The notes below the pieces were generated by a model. The model was not told where the DNA came from, made no database searches, and was given only the letters and a program-made list of their open reading frames with translations. A stretch of 64,000 nucleotides of DNA from CAVVDY01 sp963819645. GTDB taxonomy: Bacteria > Acidobacteriota > Terriglobia > Terriglobales > Acidobacteriaceae. The stretch covers positions 677,431-741,430 of the forward strand of contig CAWFWZ010000014.1 of assembly GCA_963819645.1 (NCBI GenBank). Direction: 5' to 3'. Positions within the stretch are counted from its first letter, which is position 1; the number at the start of each line of letters is the position of its first letter. The position numbers and the translations under genes are program-made. This document shows, one piece after another, positions 26,909 to 36,486 of this stretch.

Positions 26909-28015
26909 CTACTCGGAAATGCGATCCGGCAGTCCAGGATCGACAGTCGGCGGCATCTCGATCAGCGAAGTTTCGCGGTCAGGCGTGCCTATTGTCGCGG
27001 GCGCCTCGACCCGAGCCGGAGCAGCGTAGCCATTGCTGTTCCTCGCATCCAGCGCCAGCGATAGCTGCTCGTTGCGGCCCTTGGCGTCCTCGTATGCCCG
27101 GATGATGCGCTGCACCAGATGATGGCGCACCACATCGCCTTCATCGAAATAACAGAAGCGGATACCCTCAACATTTTTCAGGATGTCGTTCGCCTCGACC
27201 AGTCCGCTGCGGTTGGCATTGGGCAAATCGATCTGCGTCACGTCGCCAGTGATCACCGCCTTGGAGTTGAAGCCGAGACGGGTAACGAACATCTTCATCT
27301 GTTCCGACGTCGTATTCTGCGCCTCGTCAAGGATCACAAACGCATCGTTCAGCGTGCGCCCGCGCATGAAAGCGATCGGCGCAATCTCAATGATGTTCTT
27401 CTCCAGATAGCGATCGACCTTGTCCGGCTCCAGCATGTCGTAGAGCGCGTCGTACAGGGGACGAAGATAAGGATCGACCTTCTCCTGCAACGTGCCGGGG
27501 AGGAAGCCCAATCGCTCGCCGGCTTCAACCGCAGGACGCGCCAGGATGATCCGGTTCACCCGCTTCGAAATCAGCGCCGAGATCGCCATCGCCACCGCGA
27601 GATACGTCTTACCCGTTCCCGCCGGGCCGACGCCAAAGACCATGTCGTGCTTCTCGATGGCTTCCAGGTAGCGCCTCTGATTGATGCTCTTGGGCTGCAC
27701 GCTGCGTTTGCCGAACGAGCGCTGCTTGCCCGCCTCGGCCAGCCCGCGCAAGGTCGCCTTCGAGTCAGCAGTCAACACGCGCAACATCGCGCCCAGATCG
27801 CCGTTCACGAAGGTATATCCGTTGCGCGACAGATAGTCGTAGTCGGTAAAGACCTGCTGAGCACGGCCTACATCGCTGGCTTCGCCTTCGATCTCGATCG
27901 AGTCGGAGCGCAGTACGATGGTGACGTTCAAGCCGTCTTCCAGCAGGCGCAGGTTTTCGTCGCGAGTACCAAACAGGGTTTCGATATTGGGGCTGATCTC
28001 GATGTTCTTTTTCAT
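26909..28015 (-). CDS. phoH: PhoH family ATPase
   Basis: A 368-residue PhoH-like protein (YbeZ type), an ATPase that works with YbeY in rRNA/RNA processing. N-terminal KH-like segment (VTIVLRSDSIEIEGEASDV), Walker A GPAGTGKTYLAVAMA near 131-145, the PAVEAGERLGFLPGTLQEKVDPYLRP signature, Walker B FVILDEAQN and GDVTQIDLP. The last 40 residues are variable. It heads the minus-strand group phoH-ybeY-corC-like-era; the promoter must lie in the 28016-28508 gap. Confidence 0.96.
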   Translation of the reverse strand: MKKNIEISPNIETLFGTRDENLRLLEDGLNVTIVLRSDSIEIEGEASDVGRAQQVFTDYDYLSRNGYTFVNGDLGAMLRVLTADSKATLRGLAEAGKQRSFGKRSVQPKSINQRRYLEAIEKHDMVFGVGPAGTGKTYLAVAMAISALISKRVNRIILARPAVEAGERLGFLPGTLQEKVDPYLRPLYDALYDMLEPDKVDRYLEKNIIEIAPIAFMRGRTLNDAFVILDEAQNTTSEQMKMFVTRLGFNSKAVITGDVTQIDLPNANRSGLVEANDILKNVEGIRFCYFDEGDVVRHHLVQRIIRAYEDAKGRNEQLSLALDARNSNGYAAPARVEAPATIGTPDRETSLIEMPPTVDPGLPDRISE

Positions 28016-28508
28016 TTATGGTCGGGTTCTACCCTCCGAGGCCGTTGGTCGCACATGCCGGTGTGGTCTCCGGTGCGCGGTGACAATGTTGAAAATACGA
28101 TGCAGGACAAGGTGCTGGAGTGGTGAAAGCGATGGCCGGGATGTTCGCCGAAGCGAATGACTACCATTGGCGGCTAGCGTAGCGCCGTTCGGTTCGGGAG
28201 TCAATGCCGTTTGCACCTCCGGGGAGTGCAATTGACGGTACTTTCATAACCCGTCAGCCCAAATCGTGCTGCTACTTGATTAGATGGGCGCTGCCCGAAA
28301 AAGGAGCGCCTCGAATAGCCGGCATTCGGTCGCAGTCTGGCCCTCCGGAACGCCGCTGGCAGTGACAAACCCAGCGACTGTCCCATCCCTGCTCACTTTT
28401 TCCTGTCTCAGGGTTCAAAGTAGCGGGTTTGCTGTTTGGGGGAACCTCCATCACATTTCACGGCTGAAGGCCCGCGCCTGCGGCGTCTTCCCAAGAAGGA
28501 GACACATT
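28016..28508. other. Divergent promoter region, phoH / DUF2911 gene
   Basis: A 493-base gap between divergent genes. Open frames cross it but lack ribosome-binding sites and sensible composition. The AAGGAGA at about 28494-28500 serves the DUF2911 gene. No repeat or RNA element recognised. Confidence 0.4.
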
Positions 28509-29576
28509 GTGCGAAATTTGCGTCTGTCCCTGGGGTTAGTTTGTTTGTCTCTGCTGCCCGTCTTTTGCCATGCGCAATCGCAGGAGCTCAACCTGCCGCG
28601 CCCAAGCCAGCGCGCCGTCGTGACCCAGCGCATCGGCATCACCGACGTCACCGTCACCTATCACCGTCCACTGGAAAACGGGCGAAAGCTTTGGGGCGGT
28701 CTGGTTCCTTACGGACAGGTCTGGCGCGCGGGAGCCAACGAAAACACCACCGTCAAGTTTGCTGATGCGGTCACCATCGAAGGCAAGCCGCTGGCCGCCG
28801 GCACCTACGGACTGCATATGATTCCGATGGAGAACGGCGACTGGACGGTGATCTTTTCCAACGCGGCGACCTCATGGGGCAGCTTCAGCTACAAGCAGGA
28901 TGAGGATGCCCTGCGCGTTAGCGTGAAGCCCGCCACGGCCGATGAACACAATGCGCTGACCTACGACTTCGACCAACTCAAGCCTGACTCGGCCGTGCTC
29001 ACCATGAGCTGGGGCAAGGTCGCAGTGCCGGTCAACATCGCGGTGGACGTCAATAAGACCACCGAAGCTAGCCTGCAAAAGCAGCTTCGTGGACTGCCGC
29101 AGTACGACTGGCAGGCGTGGAACGATGCGGCGCAGTATTTCCTGACCGCCAAGTTCGACTACGAGCAGGGACTCAAAGACGTCGATCAGTCGCTCCAGAA
29201 CGAAGAGCGCTTCGAGAATTACATGACGAAGTCGCAGCTGCTCGACGCGATGGGCAAAACCGCCGAGGCCAAGACGGCGATGGACCAGGCATTGGCCAAA
29301 GGCAACGCGCTCCAGTTATATGGTTACGGGCGGCAGCTTTTGAAAGTCGACCACAAGCCGCAAGAGGCGTTCGCGGTATTCCACCAATTGATCAACAAGT
29401 ATCCGGATGCCTGGGTCTCGCACTTGGCGCAAGCGCGGCTGGATACCGGAGACGGGAAGTACGATCAGGCCGTCACCGCGATCAAGCTGTCGTTCAACGG
29501 CGCTCCGGACAACATCAAGCCGCAACTGGACGCATTGCAGAAGCAGCTGGAAGAGAAGCAGGACATCAACAAGTAA
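28509..29576 (+). CDS. Secreted DUF2911 protein with TPR-like C-terminus
   Basis: About 355 residues from a GTG (MRNLRLSLG), chosen because AAGGAGA lies 8 bases before it and a Sec signal peptide follows (LRLSLGLVCLSLLPVFCHAQ, cleaved at about 22). Residues about 25-165 match the DUF2911 pattern (RQRIGITDVTVTYHRPLENGRKLWGGLVPYGQVWRAGANENT in outline), a beta-rich domain common in Bacteroidetes and acidobacteria. Residues about 195-345 look like helical TPR repeats. Function unknown; periplasmic or surface exposed. Confidence 0.85.
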   Translation: MRNLRLSLGLVCLSLLPVFCHAQSQELNLPRPSQRAVVTQRIGITDVTVTYHRPLENGRKLWGGLVPYGQVWRAGANENTTVKFADAVTIEGKPLAAGTYGLHMIPMENGDWTVIFSNAATSWGSFSYKQDEDALRVSVKPATADEHNALTYDFDQLKPDSAVLTMSWGKVAVPVNIAVDVNKTTEASLQKQLRGLPQYDWQAWNDAAQYFLTAKFDYEQGLKDVDQSLQNEERFENYMTKSQLLDAMGKTAEAKTAMDQALAKGNALQLYGYGRQLLKVDHKPQEAFAVFHQLINKYPDAWVSHLAQARLDTGDGKYDQAVTAIKLSFNGAPDNIKPQLDALQKQLEEKQDINK

Positions 29577-29591
29577 GAAAAATTTGGGTAC

Positions 29592-29622
29592 CCCACTCAT
29601 TCCCCGGTTTGGAATGAGTGGG
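29592..29622. terminator. 12-bp hairpin after the DUF2911 gene
   Basis: CCCACTCATTCC at 29592-29603 pairs perfectly with GGAATGAGTGGG at 29611-29622 across a 7-base loop, 15 bases after the stop codon. Only a weak T-containing tail (TCTGGTTT) follows, so it may be a modest terminator or a REP-like palindrome. Confidence 0.5.
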
Positions 29623-29660
29623 TCTGGTTTCCTGCCGCGTAGCGGTCTGCCCGTCGACCT

Positions 29661-29666
29661 TATAAT
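29661..29666 (+). promoter_or_regulatory. Perfect -10 box close to the efpL start
   Basis: TATAAT ends 7 bases before the ATG at 29674, placing the expected transcription start at or one base from the start codon. No Shine-Dalgarno sequence is present. This is the usual arrangement for a leaderless mRNA. Confidence 0.5.
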
Positions 29667-29673
29667 CGAACGC

Positions 29674-30246
29674 ATGGCCGCCCTGATCGATGCCATCAGC
29701 GTCAAGCGCAAGATGTTCTTCGAGTTCGAAAACGCTCCGTACTGCTGTCTGGAGTCCGACGTCAGCACGCCTAGCGCGCGTGGCGCGCAGACGCTGGTCC
29801 GCCTCAAGATGCGCAACCTGCTTACCAGCGCTGTCTTCGAGAAGACCTTCAAGGCCAGCGACAAGTTCAAGGAGCCCGACCTCCAGATCGGCCCGGCCTC
29901 GTACCTGTATAGCGACGGAGACGGCTCCCACTTCCTCGACCAGGAAACCTTCGAGACCCTTACCCTCAGCGACGACATGGTCGGCGATGCGCTCGACTTC
30001 CTGGTAGACGGCAGCATCATCCAGTTGCATAAGTACAACGGCAATCCCATCGGTCTGGAACTGCCGGCGCAGGTCGAGCTGACTGTCGCTTACGCGGAGC
30101 CCGGCGTCCGCGGCAACTCCTCAGGCGACGTCACTAAGGTTGTGCGTCTAGAAACCGGATTGGAAATTCGCGTCCCTCTCTTCATCAAGGAAGGCGAAAA
30201 GGTCAAAGTCGCAACCGAGACGAAGGAGTTCGCTGGTCGGGCGTAG
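29674..30246 (+). CDS. EF-P-like factor of the EfpL (YeiP) type
   Basis: A 190-residue three-domain EF-P paralogue that helps ribosomes through stalling motifs. The beta3-beta4 loop reads TPSARGAQTLVRLKM, matching the SPTARGAATLYKMRF loop of E. coli YeiP/EfpL and not the PGKGG loop of canonical EF-P; the tip is Arg, so no lysine for EpmA-type modification. The C-terminal domain PGVRGNSSGD...LETGLEIRVPLFIKEGEKVKV is typical. The start ATG follows TATAAT by 7 bases. It appears monocistronic. Confidence 0.85.
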   Translation: MAALIDAISVKRKMFFEFENAPYCCLESDVSTPSARGAQTLVRLKMRNLLTSAVFEKTFKASDKFKEPDLQIGPASYLYSDGDGSHFLDQETFETLTLSDDMVGDALDFLVDGSIIQLHKYNGNPIGLELPAQVELTVAYAEPGVRGNSSGDVTKVVRLETGLEIRVPLFIKEGEKVKVATETKEFAGRA

Positions 30247-30255
30247 CTCTTTTGA

Positions 30256-30290
30256 CTTGTCATTCCGAGCGCAGGGAGGGATCTACTTTG
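30256..30290. repeat. Dispersed repeat copy 3
   Basis: CTTGTCATTCCGAGCGCAGG followed by GAGGGATCTACTTTGCG, directly after the efpL stop codon. Same family as at 23881, 26375 and 34940. Confidence 0.55.
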
Positions 30291-30346
30291 CGGGGATTAA
30301 CCACGGGCTTGAGTTTTAGATTCTTGGCTCGTATCAGGGCCCAGCT

Positions 30347-31414
30347 TCAAGTTGCCATCGCCTGGCGGCATATGGTCACAAAGGGATCGACTTTGGTCAG
30401 GCTGCCGTAGCATTGTTCCGCCGATGCTTTGCAGCCTCCGCAGCACATGGCCTTGAGGTCGGCGTCGCAACCTTCGCACTCTGCCGGCCAGGTTTCGCGA
30501 AACGCCCGCACATAAGGATGGTGATAGTAAATATCGCTGAAGCAATCATGTTTGAGATTACCCAGGACCACGCCGGAGTGATTGCAGATACGAACATTTC
30601 CTTGCGGATCGACGGTGAAGTACGATCCTTCTCCCGCCAGCGGACACCAGCCAAAATGAATTTGCTTATATTTCCGGGTGTCGATGACGCAAGGCTCAAT
30701 CGCCACCGAGACCGCGACCGGCAAGCTGTATCGCTCACTGAGCTCCTCTAACGTGTCCAGGTTCTCTCGAATCATGGCGACCGTGGGCAGCAGGCGATCG
30801 GCATGGCGGATGTTATGCGCGCCAAGATTCATGCGGTTGTACATTAGACCCGTTGCTCCCAACGCCATTGCCAGCTCAGCAGTCCTGCCGACATCGGCGC
30901 TGTTCAGCCTGGTAGCTACGAACACCGCTACGAACCTGCCTTTGGCCTGACGAACATTCGCCATGCCATCGACCGCCGCCTCCCAGGCGCCTCGACGCCC
31001 GGCGAGCCGGTCGTGCACCTCACGACGGTGGCTCAGCAGAGTTATCTCATAGGTGACGTCGGTCCCCAGGGATGCAAGCCGTTGCTGGGTCAGCAGCGTA
31101 CCGTTGGTGATGACGACCGGTGCGATCCCTTTCTTGCGAAGGAACGAGAGGACCTCCGGGAGATCCTCTCGCAAAAGCGGCTCACCTCCGGACAAGGCAA
31201 TCGATTGTACGGGAGCTTCGTCACATAACTTCCCAATGACGTCAGTCACCTCACTGGCGCTCATCTCGTTGCTGCGATCCTGCTCGCAGTCCTGAGCAGA
31301 AGGTCCCTCTGCCAGGTAACAATAGAGACAGTGATGGTTGCAACGCTTGGTTAGCTCAATAACAAAGCTCTTGGGAAGAGGCCTTGCCTCGAAGCCGTCG
31401 GGGGCTGGCTTCAT
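30347..31414 (-). CDS. Radical SAM/SPASM-type peptide-modifying enzyme
   Basis: A 355-residue radical SAM protein. CNHHCLYC near residue 25 binds the SAM-cleaving [4Fe-4S] cluster, ALSGGEPLLR follows, and the C-terminal third has a SPASM-like cysteine set (CPLAGEGSYFTVDPQGNVRICNHSG in outline, then CEGC, MCCGGC, EQC) for auxiliary clusters. Enzymes of this build usually modify ribosomal peptides or protein side chains. The only close partner is the 111-residue gene 76 bases upstream on the same strand, which could be substrate or accessory protein. No transporter or protease beside it. Confidence 0.88.
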   Translation of the reverse strand: MKPAPDGFEARPLPKSFVIELTKRCNHHCLYCYLAEGPSAQDCEQDRSNEMSASEVTDVIGKLCDEAPVQSIALSGGEPLLREDLPEVLSFLRKKGIAPVVITNGTLLTQQRLASLGTDVTYEITLLSHRREVHDRLAGRRGAWEAAVDGMANVRQAKGRFVAVFVATRLNSADVGRTAELAMALGATGLMYNRMNLGAHNIRHADRLLPTVAMIRENLDTLEELSERYSLPVAVSVAIEPCVIDTRKYKQIHFGWCPLAGEGSYFTVDPQGNVRICNHSGVVLGNLKHDCFSDIYYHHPYVRAFRETWPAECEGCDADLKAMCCGGCKASAEQCYGSLTKVDPFVTICRQAMAT

Positions 31415-31490
31415 AAAACACCTATATTCCTACCTGCGGTTAGTAAGCCGCTAAGATTTGGATTTACGGGCCTGGTCCAGTCCTGAGGAA

Positions 31491-31826
31491 TTACTGGCCG
31501 CCGGCAATTTTCTCGAAGGTTTCCTTGCTTATCAGTCCCTCATTGAGGAATTGTTTGGCGACGCCGAGACGCGCTCCTTCGTCCACCACACTGAACCACG
31601 GATCGACGGGGAAGTAACACAGAATGGGCACGCGCCCTCCTACCAACCCAGCCACGAAGCTCCGCGGTTCCGTGTACAGGACCTCGACCTTCTTGCCAAC
31701 CAGCTCCTTCAGGGTGCTTGGTTGGAAAGTCGGGCTGATCGGAATGGGGGTGAGTTTGCCTTCCGCTTCCAGGAAGAAGTTTCCTTCTTTTTGTACGACT
31801 GTTCCTGATCTTGGCCTGTTAGCCAT
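31491..31826 (-). CDS. 111-residue protein paired with radical SAM enzyme
   Basis: Not a family I recognise. The N-terminal half looks like a small beta-barrel (SGTVVQKEGNFFLEAEG ... VGKKVEVLYTEPRSFVAGLVGG); the middle has a hydrophobic stretch with the only Cys (VPILCYFPVDPWF); the C-terminus is a helix ending KIAGGQ. A GGAGAAAT precedes the ATG at 31826. Context suggests a substrate or leader-binding partner of the SPASM enzyme, but length and fold also allow an ordinary soluble protein. Confidence 0.6.
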   Translation of the reverse strand: MANRPRSGTVVQKEGNFFLEAEGKLTPIPISPTFQPSTLKELVGKKVEVLYTEPRSFVAGLVGGRVPILCYFPVDPWFSVVDEGARLGVAKQFLNEGLISKETFEKIAGGQ

Positions 31827-32415
31827 TTGATTTCTCCTTTCAGACGTCGGAGATCCACCCGGTTTCCCAGGTCGCGGAATTAGGACTGGCTATAGTGGTT
31901 GTGACCTGTTGTGTTCGGGTGTACGCCGAGCTCAAGCAAGTTTGCGCTTGACCGTGGCTCGCCGCAGTGACCGCCGGCACAGGTGCCTATGACACGCAAA
32001 CCATTCGTCCCAAGTAAAGCCATCGCGCTCGGTCCGATTACTGTAAGAATGTGGTGTGCGAGGGTTGGGCCTTCTCGGCTTGAGGCGGGATTCGCCCCTC
32101 TGGGGGACTAGTCTGCCTACCCGGTGGCCTGTCACATGCGTGTGTGACCAAATCGCTTGGAGCCTTATTAACCAAGCGCGTAAAATCGGCGCTGAGGACG
32201 AAGGAGAATTGTGTCTCACGCTTACTCCCCATTTGCGGCTTTATGCGCTAGGCGAAGCGTGGAGAAACGATCAAAAATGTGACATATAACTCCTTTTGTT
32301 GCAAATATTTACCTTTAAGTCTCACGGATTCAAATATTTGCGATGGATTTGTAGTCTAAGTCGTTGAAAACAAAATATGCGCATCGCAATTTTTTTGTGA
32401 TGTAGCGCACATAAA
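31827..32415. other. Long non-coding gap upstream of kdsA
   Basis: A 589-base region between divergent genes. The right end (32280-32410) is strikingly A/T-rich for this genome, with CAAATATTT repeated near 32297 and 32331 and an imperfect inverted repeat around a T7 run at 32382-32410, so a promoter or structured leader is likely. The middle contains GC-rich self-complementary stretches (e.g. GGCGGGATTCGCCCCT near 32085) but no RNA family I can name. Confidence 0.45.
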
Positions 32416-33251
32416 TTGACCAATCGCCCCTTCCAAGTCGGCGACGTCACCATCGGCGGAGGCCGACTCTTCCTCATCGCTGGCCCCTGCGTCATCGAGA
32501 GCGAAGAGCATGCGCTCAAGATGGCAGACGCGATCGCCGCAGATCGCACGCAGCAAGAACCTGCCCTACATCTTCAAGGCGTCGTACGACAAAGCCAACC
32601 GAACTTCGATTAGCAGCTTTCGCGGACCGGGCATCGAAGAAGGCACGCGCATCCTGCGCAAGGTCGCCGAGACGGTGAAGGTTCCCGTGCTCACCGACGT
32701 ACACGAAGCCGCCGACGTTCCGCGCGTCGCCGAAGCCGTCGACGTGCTCCAGATTCCGGCGTTTCTCTGCCGGCAGACCGACCTGCTGATCGCGGCAGGC
32801 AAGAGCGGCCGCGCAGTGAACATCAAAGAAGGGCCAGTTCGTCTCGCCGTGGGACATGCGCCATGCAGTCGAGAAAGTCCGCGAAGCCGGCGGCGAGCGC
32901 GTGTTTCTAACCGAGCGCGGAGCGTCGTTCGGCTACAACAATCTGGTCGTCGACATGCGCTCACTGGCCATCATGCGCGAGTTCGCGCCCGTGGTCTTCG
33001 ACGCGACGCACTCGGTGCAGCTTCCTTCGGCGGCGACCGACGGCGACGGCTCGGCCGTAAGCGGCGGCCAGCCTGAGTTCATTCCCCTGCTGTCGCGCGC
33101 AGCGGTTGCCGCCGGAGTCGACGGCGTATTCATGGAAGTGCACGACAATCCGGCGCATGCGAAGTCCGATGGCGCGAATGCGCTTGATTTGAAATTGCTG
33201 CCTGAAGTGCTCGATCAATTGATCGCGGTGCAAGGGCGGTGCGGGACGTGA
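32416..33251 (+). pseudogene. kdsA: KDO-8-phosphate synthase, two +1 frameshifts
   Basis: KdsA condenses phosphoenolpyruvate with arabinose-5-phosphate to make 3-deoxy-D-manno-octulosonate 8-phosphate, the precursor of LPS inner-core KDO. Motifs: LIAGPCVIESEEHALK, FKASYDKANRTSISSFRGPG, VLTDVHEA, and ATHSVQLPSA. Single extra bases near 32539 and 32828 split it; repaired length 277 residues, normal. TTG at 32416 gives the expected N-terminus. It implies an outer membrane with LPS. Confidence 0.88.
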
Positions 33252-33727
33252 TGAGAGGATCACTTCTGAGAGCACCATGCCTTGACTGTAGTGGTCGGTG
33301 TCACTCCCCGCATTGGCCTACGCGAGCGGAGTTCGATGGGACCTGCAGTTATGGCGACTCATGTCGCGACAGCATGCGACGGCCGATAATCGGCACTACG
33401 CGCGTTCATTGGCGAGAGTTCAGCAAGGGTAGCGCTGAGACTACAGGTTCCTCGGCTTGCCGCATCGAGCTAATCGCTGCGGCGTGACGCCATCGTCGAG
33501 TTGGTACGACTACAGGGAAGCGCAATGAGCCGGGATTGGAAGGCGCTCCGCTTCAATGCCGGAAATCCCGTTTGGCTGGCCTATTCTGCCGCTTAACCGT
33601 AAAATATTGGGAGACTTACGGGCCGCTTGTTATCCTCATAAGAGCATTACAGGCCGCAGCAGAGTCCTGCCCAGCCGAATGTGCCCCGCGTTCGTAAGTC
33701 GCGCCCTGATTGAAGGAGCTAATTACA
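33252..33727. other. Gap between kdsA and metK
   Basis: A 476-base stretch with no plausible gene. I looked for SAM-I, SAM-II and SAH riboswitch cores before metK and saw none. A TCACTCCCC...GCGAGCGGAGTTCGATGGGA stretch near 33300-33345 is a degenerate relative of the dispersed repeat at 23881. AAGGAG at 33713-33718 is the metK ribosome-binding site. Confidence 0.4.
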
Positions 33728-34914
<1,187 letters not shown>

Positions 34915-34939
34915 AAGAGCGCTTTGAGGCCTTTTGGTT

Positions 34940-34975
34940 TTGTCATCACGAGCGAAGCGAGGGATCTGCTCTTCG
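34940..34975. repeat. Dispersed repeat copy 4
   Basis: TTGTCATCACGAGCGAAGCG followed by AGGGATCTGCTCTTCG, just after metK. Best-preserved copy of the family in the window. Confidence 0.6.
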
Positions 34976-35007
34976 TCGCTTGGCGTCGGTGGATGACGCG
35001 AAAAGTC

Positions 35008-35130
35008 AGCCGCGAAGCGGCGAGATGATGTGAGCCCGGGGCGAAAGCCCCGGGTGCGAGTTCAATACGACCCCGAGCCGCGTAGCGGCGCCACTTTTAC
35101 GGCACGGCTGAAGCCGTGCCCTTTCAAACA
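35008..35130. repeat. Cluster of palindromic repeats before ahcY
   Basis: Three adjacent palindromes: GCCGCGAAGCGGC near 35010, CCCGGGGCGAAAGCCCCGGG at about 35033-35055, GCCGCGTAGCGGC near 35076, then GGCACGGCTGAAGCCGTGCC at 35101-35120 with trailing TTTCAAA, the same element as at 24051. The cluster ends only a few bases before the ahcY ribosome-binding site. Confidence 0.65.
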
Positions 35131-35137
35131 GGAGATT

Positions 35138-36417
35138 ATGTCGACCACTACTGCACGCGTCCCCGGCGATATCGCCAACCTCGAACTGGCTGATCATGGG
35201 CAAGAAGCGCATTGACTGGGCGAACCAGTCGATGAAGGTCCTTCAGATCATCCGCAAGGACTTCATCAAGAACCAGCCGCTGAAGGGCATGCGCATTTCG
35301 GCCTGCCTGCACGTTACGGCCGAGACGGCGAACCTGGCGATCACGCTGCGTGACGGCGGAGCCGAGGTCGCACTGTGCGCCTCCAACCCGCTCTCCACGC
35401 AGGACGACGTTGCCGCGTGCCTGGTGCGCGACTACAACATTCCGGTGTTCGCCATCAAGGGCGAGGACAACGACACCTACTATCAGCACATCATGTCGGC
35501 GCTCGATCACAAGCCGCACATCACCATGGATGACGGCGCTGATCTTGTAACCATTGCGCTGACCAAGCGCACCGACGTGATCGACGGCATCATCGCCGGC
35601 ACGGAAGAGACCACGACCGGCGTCATCCGCCTGCGCGCGATGGCGAAGCAAGGCGTGCTGAAGTACCCGATCATCGCCGTCAACGACGCCGATACCAAGC
35701 ACCTGTTCGACAATCGTTACGGCACCGGGCCAGTCGACCATCGACGGCATCGTGCGCGCCACCAACTTCCTGCTGGCGGGTGCGAAGTTCGTTATCGCCG
35801 GATATGGCTGGTGTGGCCGCGGACTGGCGAGCCGCGCGCGTGGACTCGGCGCCGAAGTCATCATCACCGAGATCGATCCGACCAAAGCTATCGAAGCCGT
35901 CATGGACGGCTTCCGCGTGATGAGCATGGACGAAGCCGCGAAGATCGGCGACGTCTTCTGCACCGTCACGGGCAACAAGAGCGTGCTGCGCAAGGAGCAC
36001 TTCGAAGCGATGAAGGACGGAGCGATCATCTCCAACTCCGGACACTTCAACGTCGAGATCGATATCCCCGCGCTGGACAAGATGTCGTCCGGCAAGCGCA
36101 CCACCCGCAACTTCGTCGAAGAGTATTCGCTGCGCGACGGACGCAAGATCAACTTGCTTGGCGAAGGACGCCTGATCAACCTGGCTTCGGCTGAAGGCCA
36201 TCCGCCGTCAGTGATGGACATGAGCTTTGCCGATCAGGCGCTCTCGGTTGAGTACCTGGTGAAGAACCATGCCTCGCTCGAGAAGAAGGTCTTCCCGGTT
36301 CCCGAAGAGCTCGATAAGCGAGTTGCGAAACTGAAGCTCGAATCAATGGGTATCAAGATCGACCGCCTCACGCCCGAGCAGGAAGAGTACCTGGCCAGCT
36401 GGAGCGAAGGAACGTAA
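35138..36417 (+). pseudogene. ahcY: Adenosylhomocysteinase, two +1 frameshifts
   Basis: AhcY hydrolyses S-adenosylhomocysteine to adenosine and homocysteine, clearing the inhibitor left by methyltransferases. Visible motifs: ISACLHVTAETANLAITLRDGGAEV, MDDGADL, EETTTGVIRL, the NAD-binding loop VIAGYGWCGRGLA, and C-terminal DMSFADQALSVEYL. Frame breaks near 35195 and 35727 are single-base insertions; repaired length 425 residues. CAGGAG precedes the ATG. Only 223 bases, mostly repeats, separate it from metK. Confidence 0.92.
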
Positions 36418-36486
36418 GAAGTTGTCAGTGGCCAGTTGTCGGTTGTCAGGCAGAAGCTGACGGTTGGCACTGGCCAGAACGAGTGG

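Noticed and set aside
32056..32289. 77-codon ORF in the gap before kdsA, with AAGGAGA inside it
   Set aside because: The good ribosome-binding site would serve only a 26-codon TTG-initiated peptide with no recognisable features.
33252..33727. SAM riboswitch before metK
   Set aside because: The conserved cores of SAM-I, SAM-II and SAH riboswitches are not recognisable; the stretch mostly holds degenerate repeat sequence.
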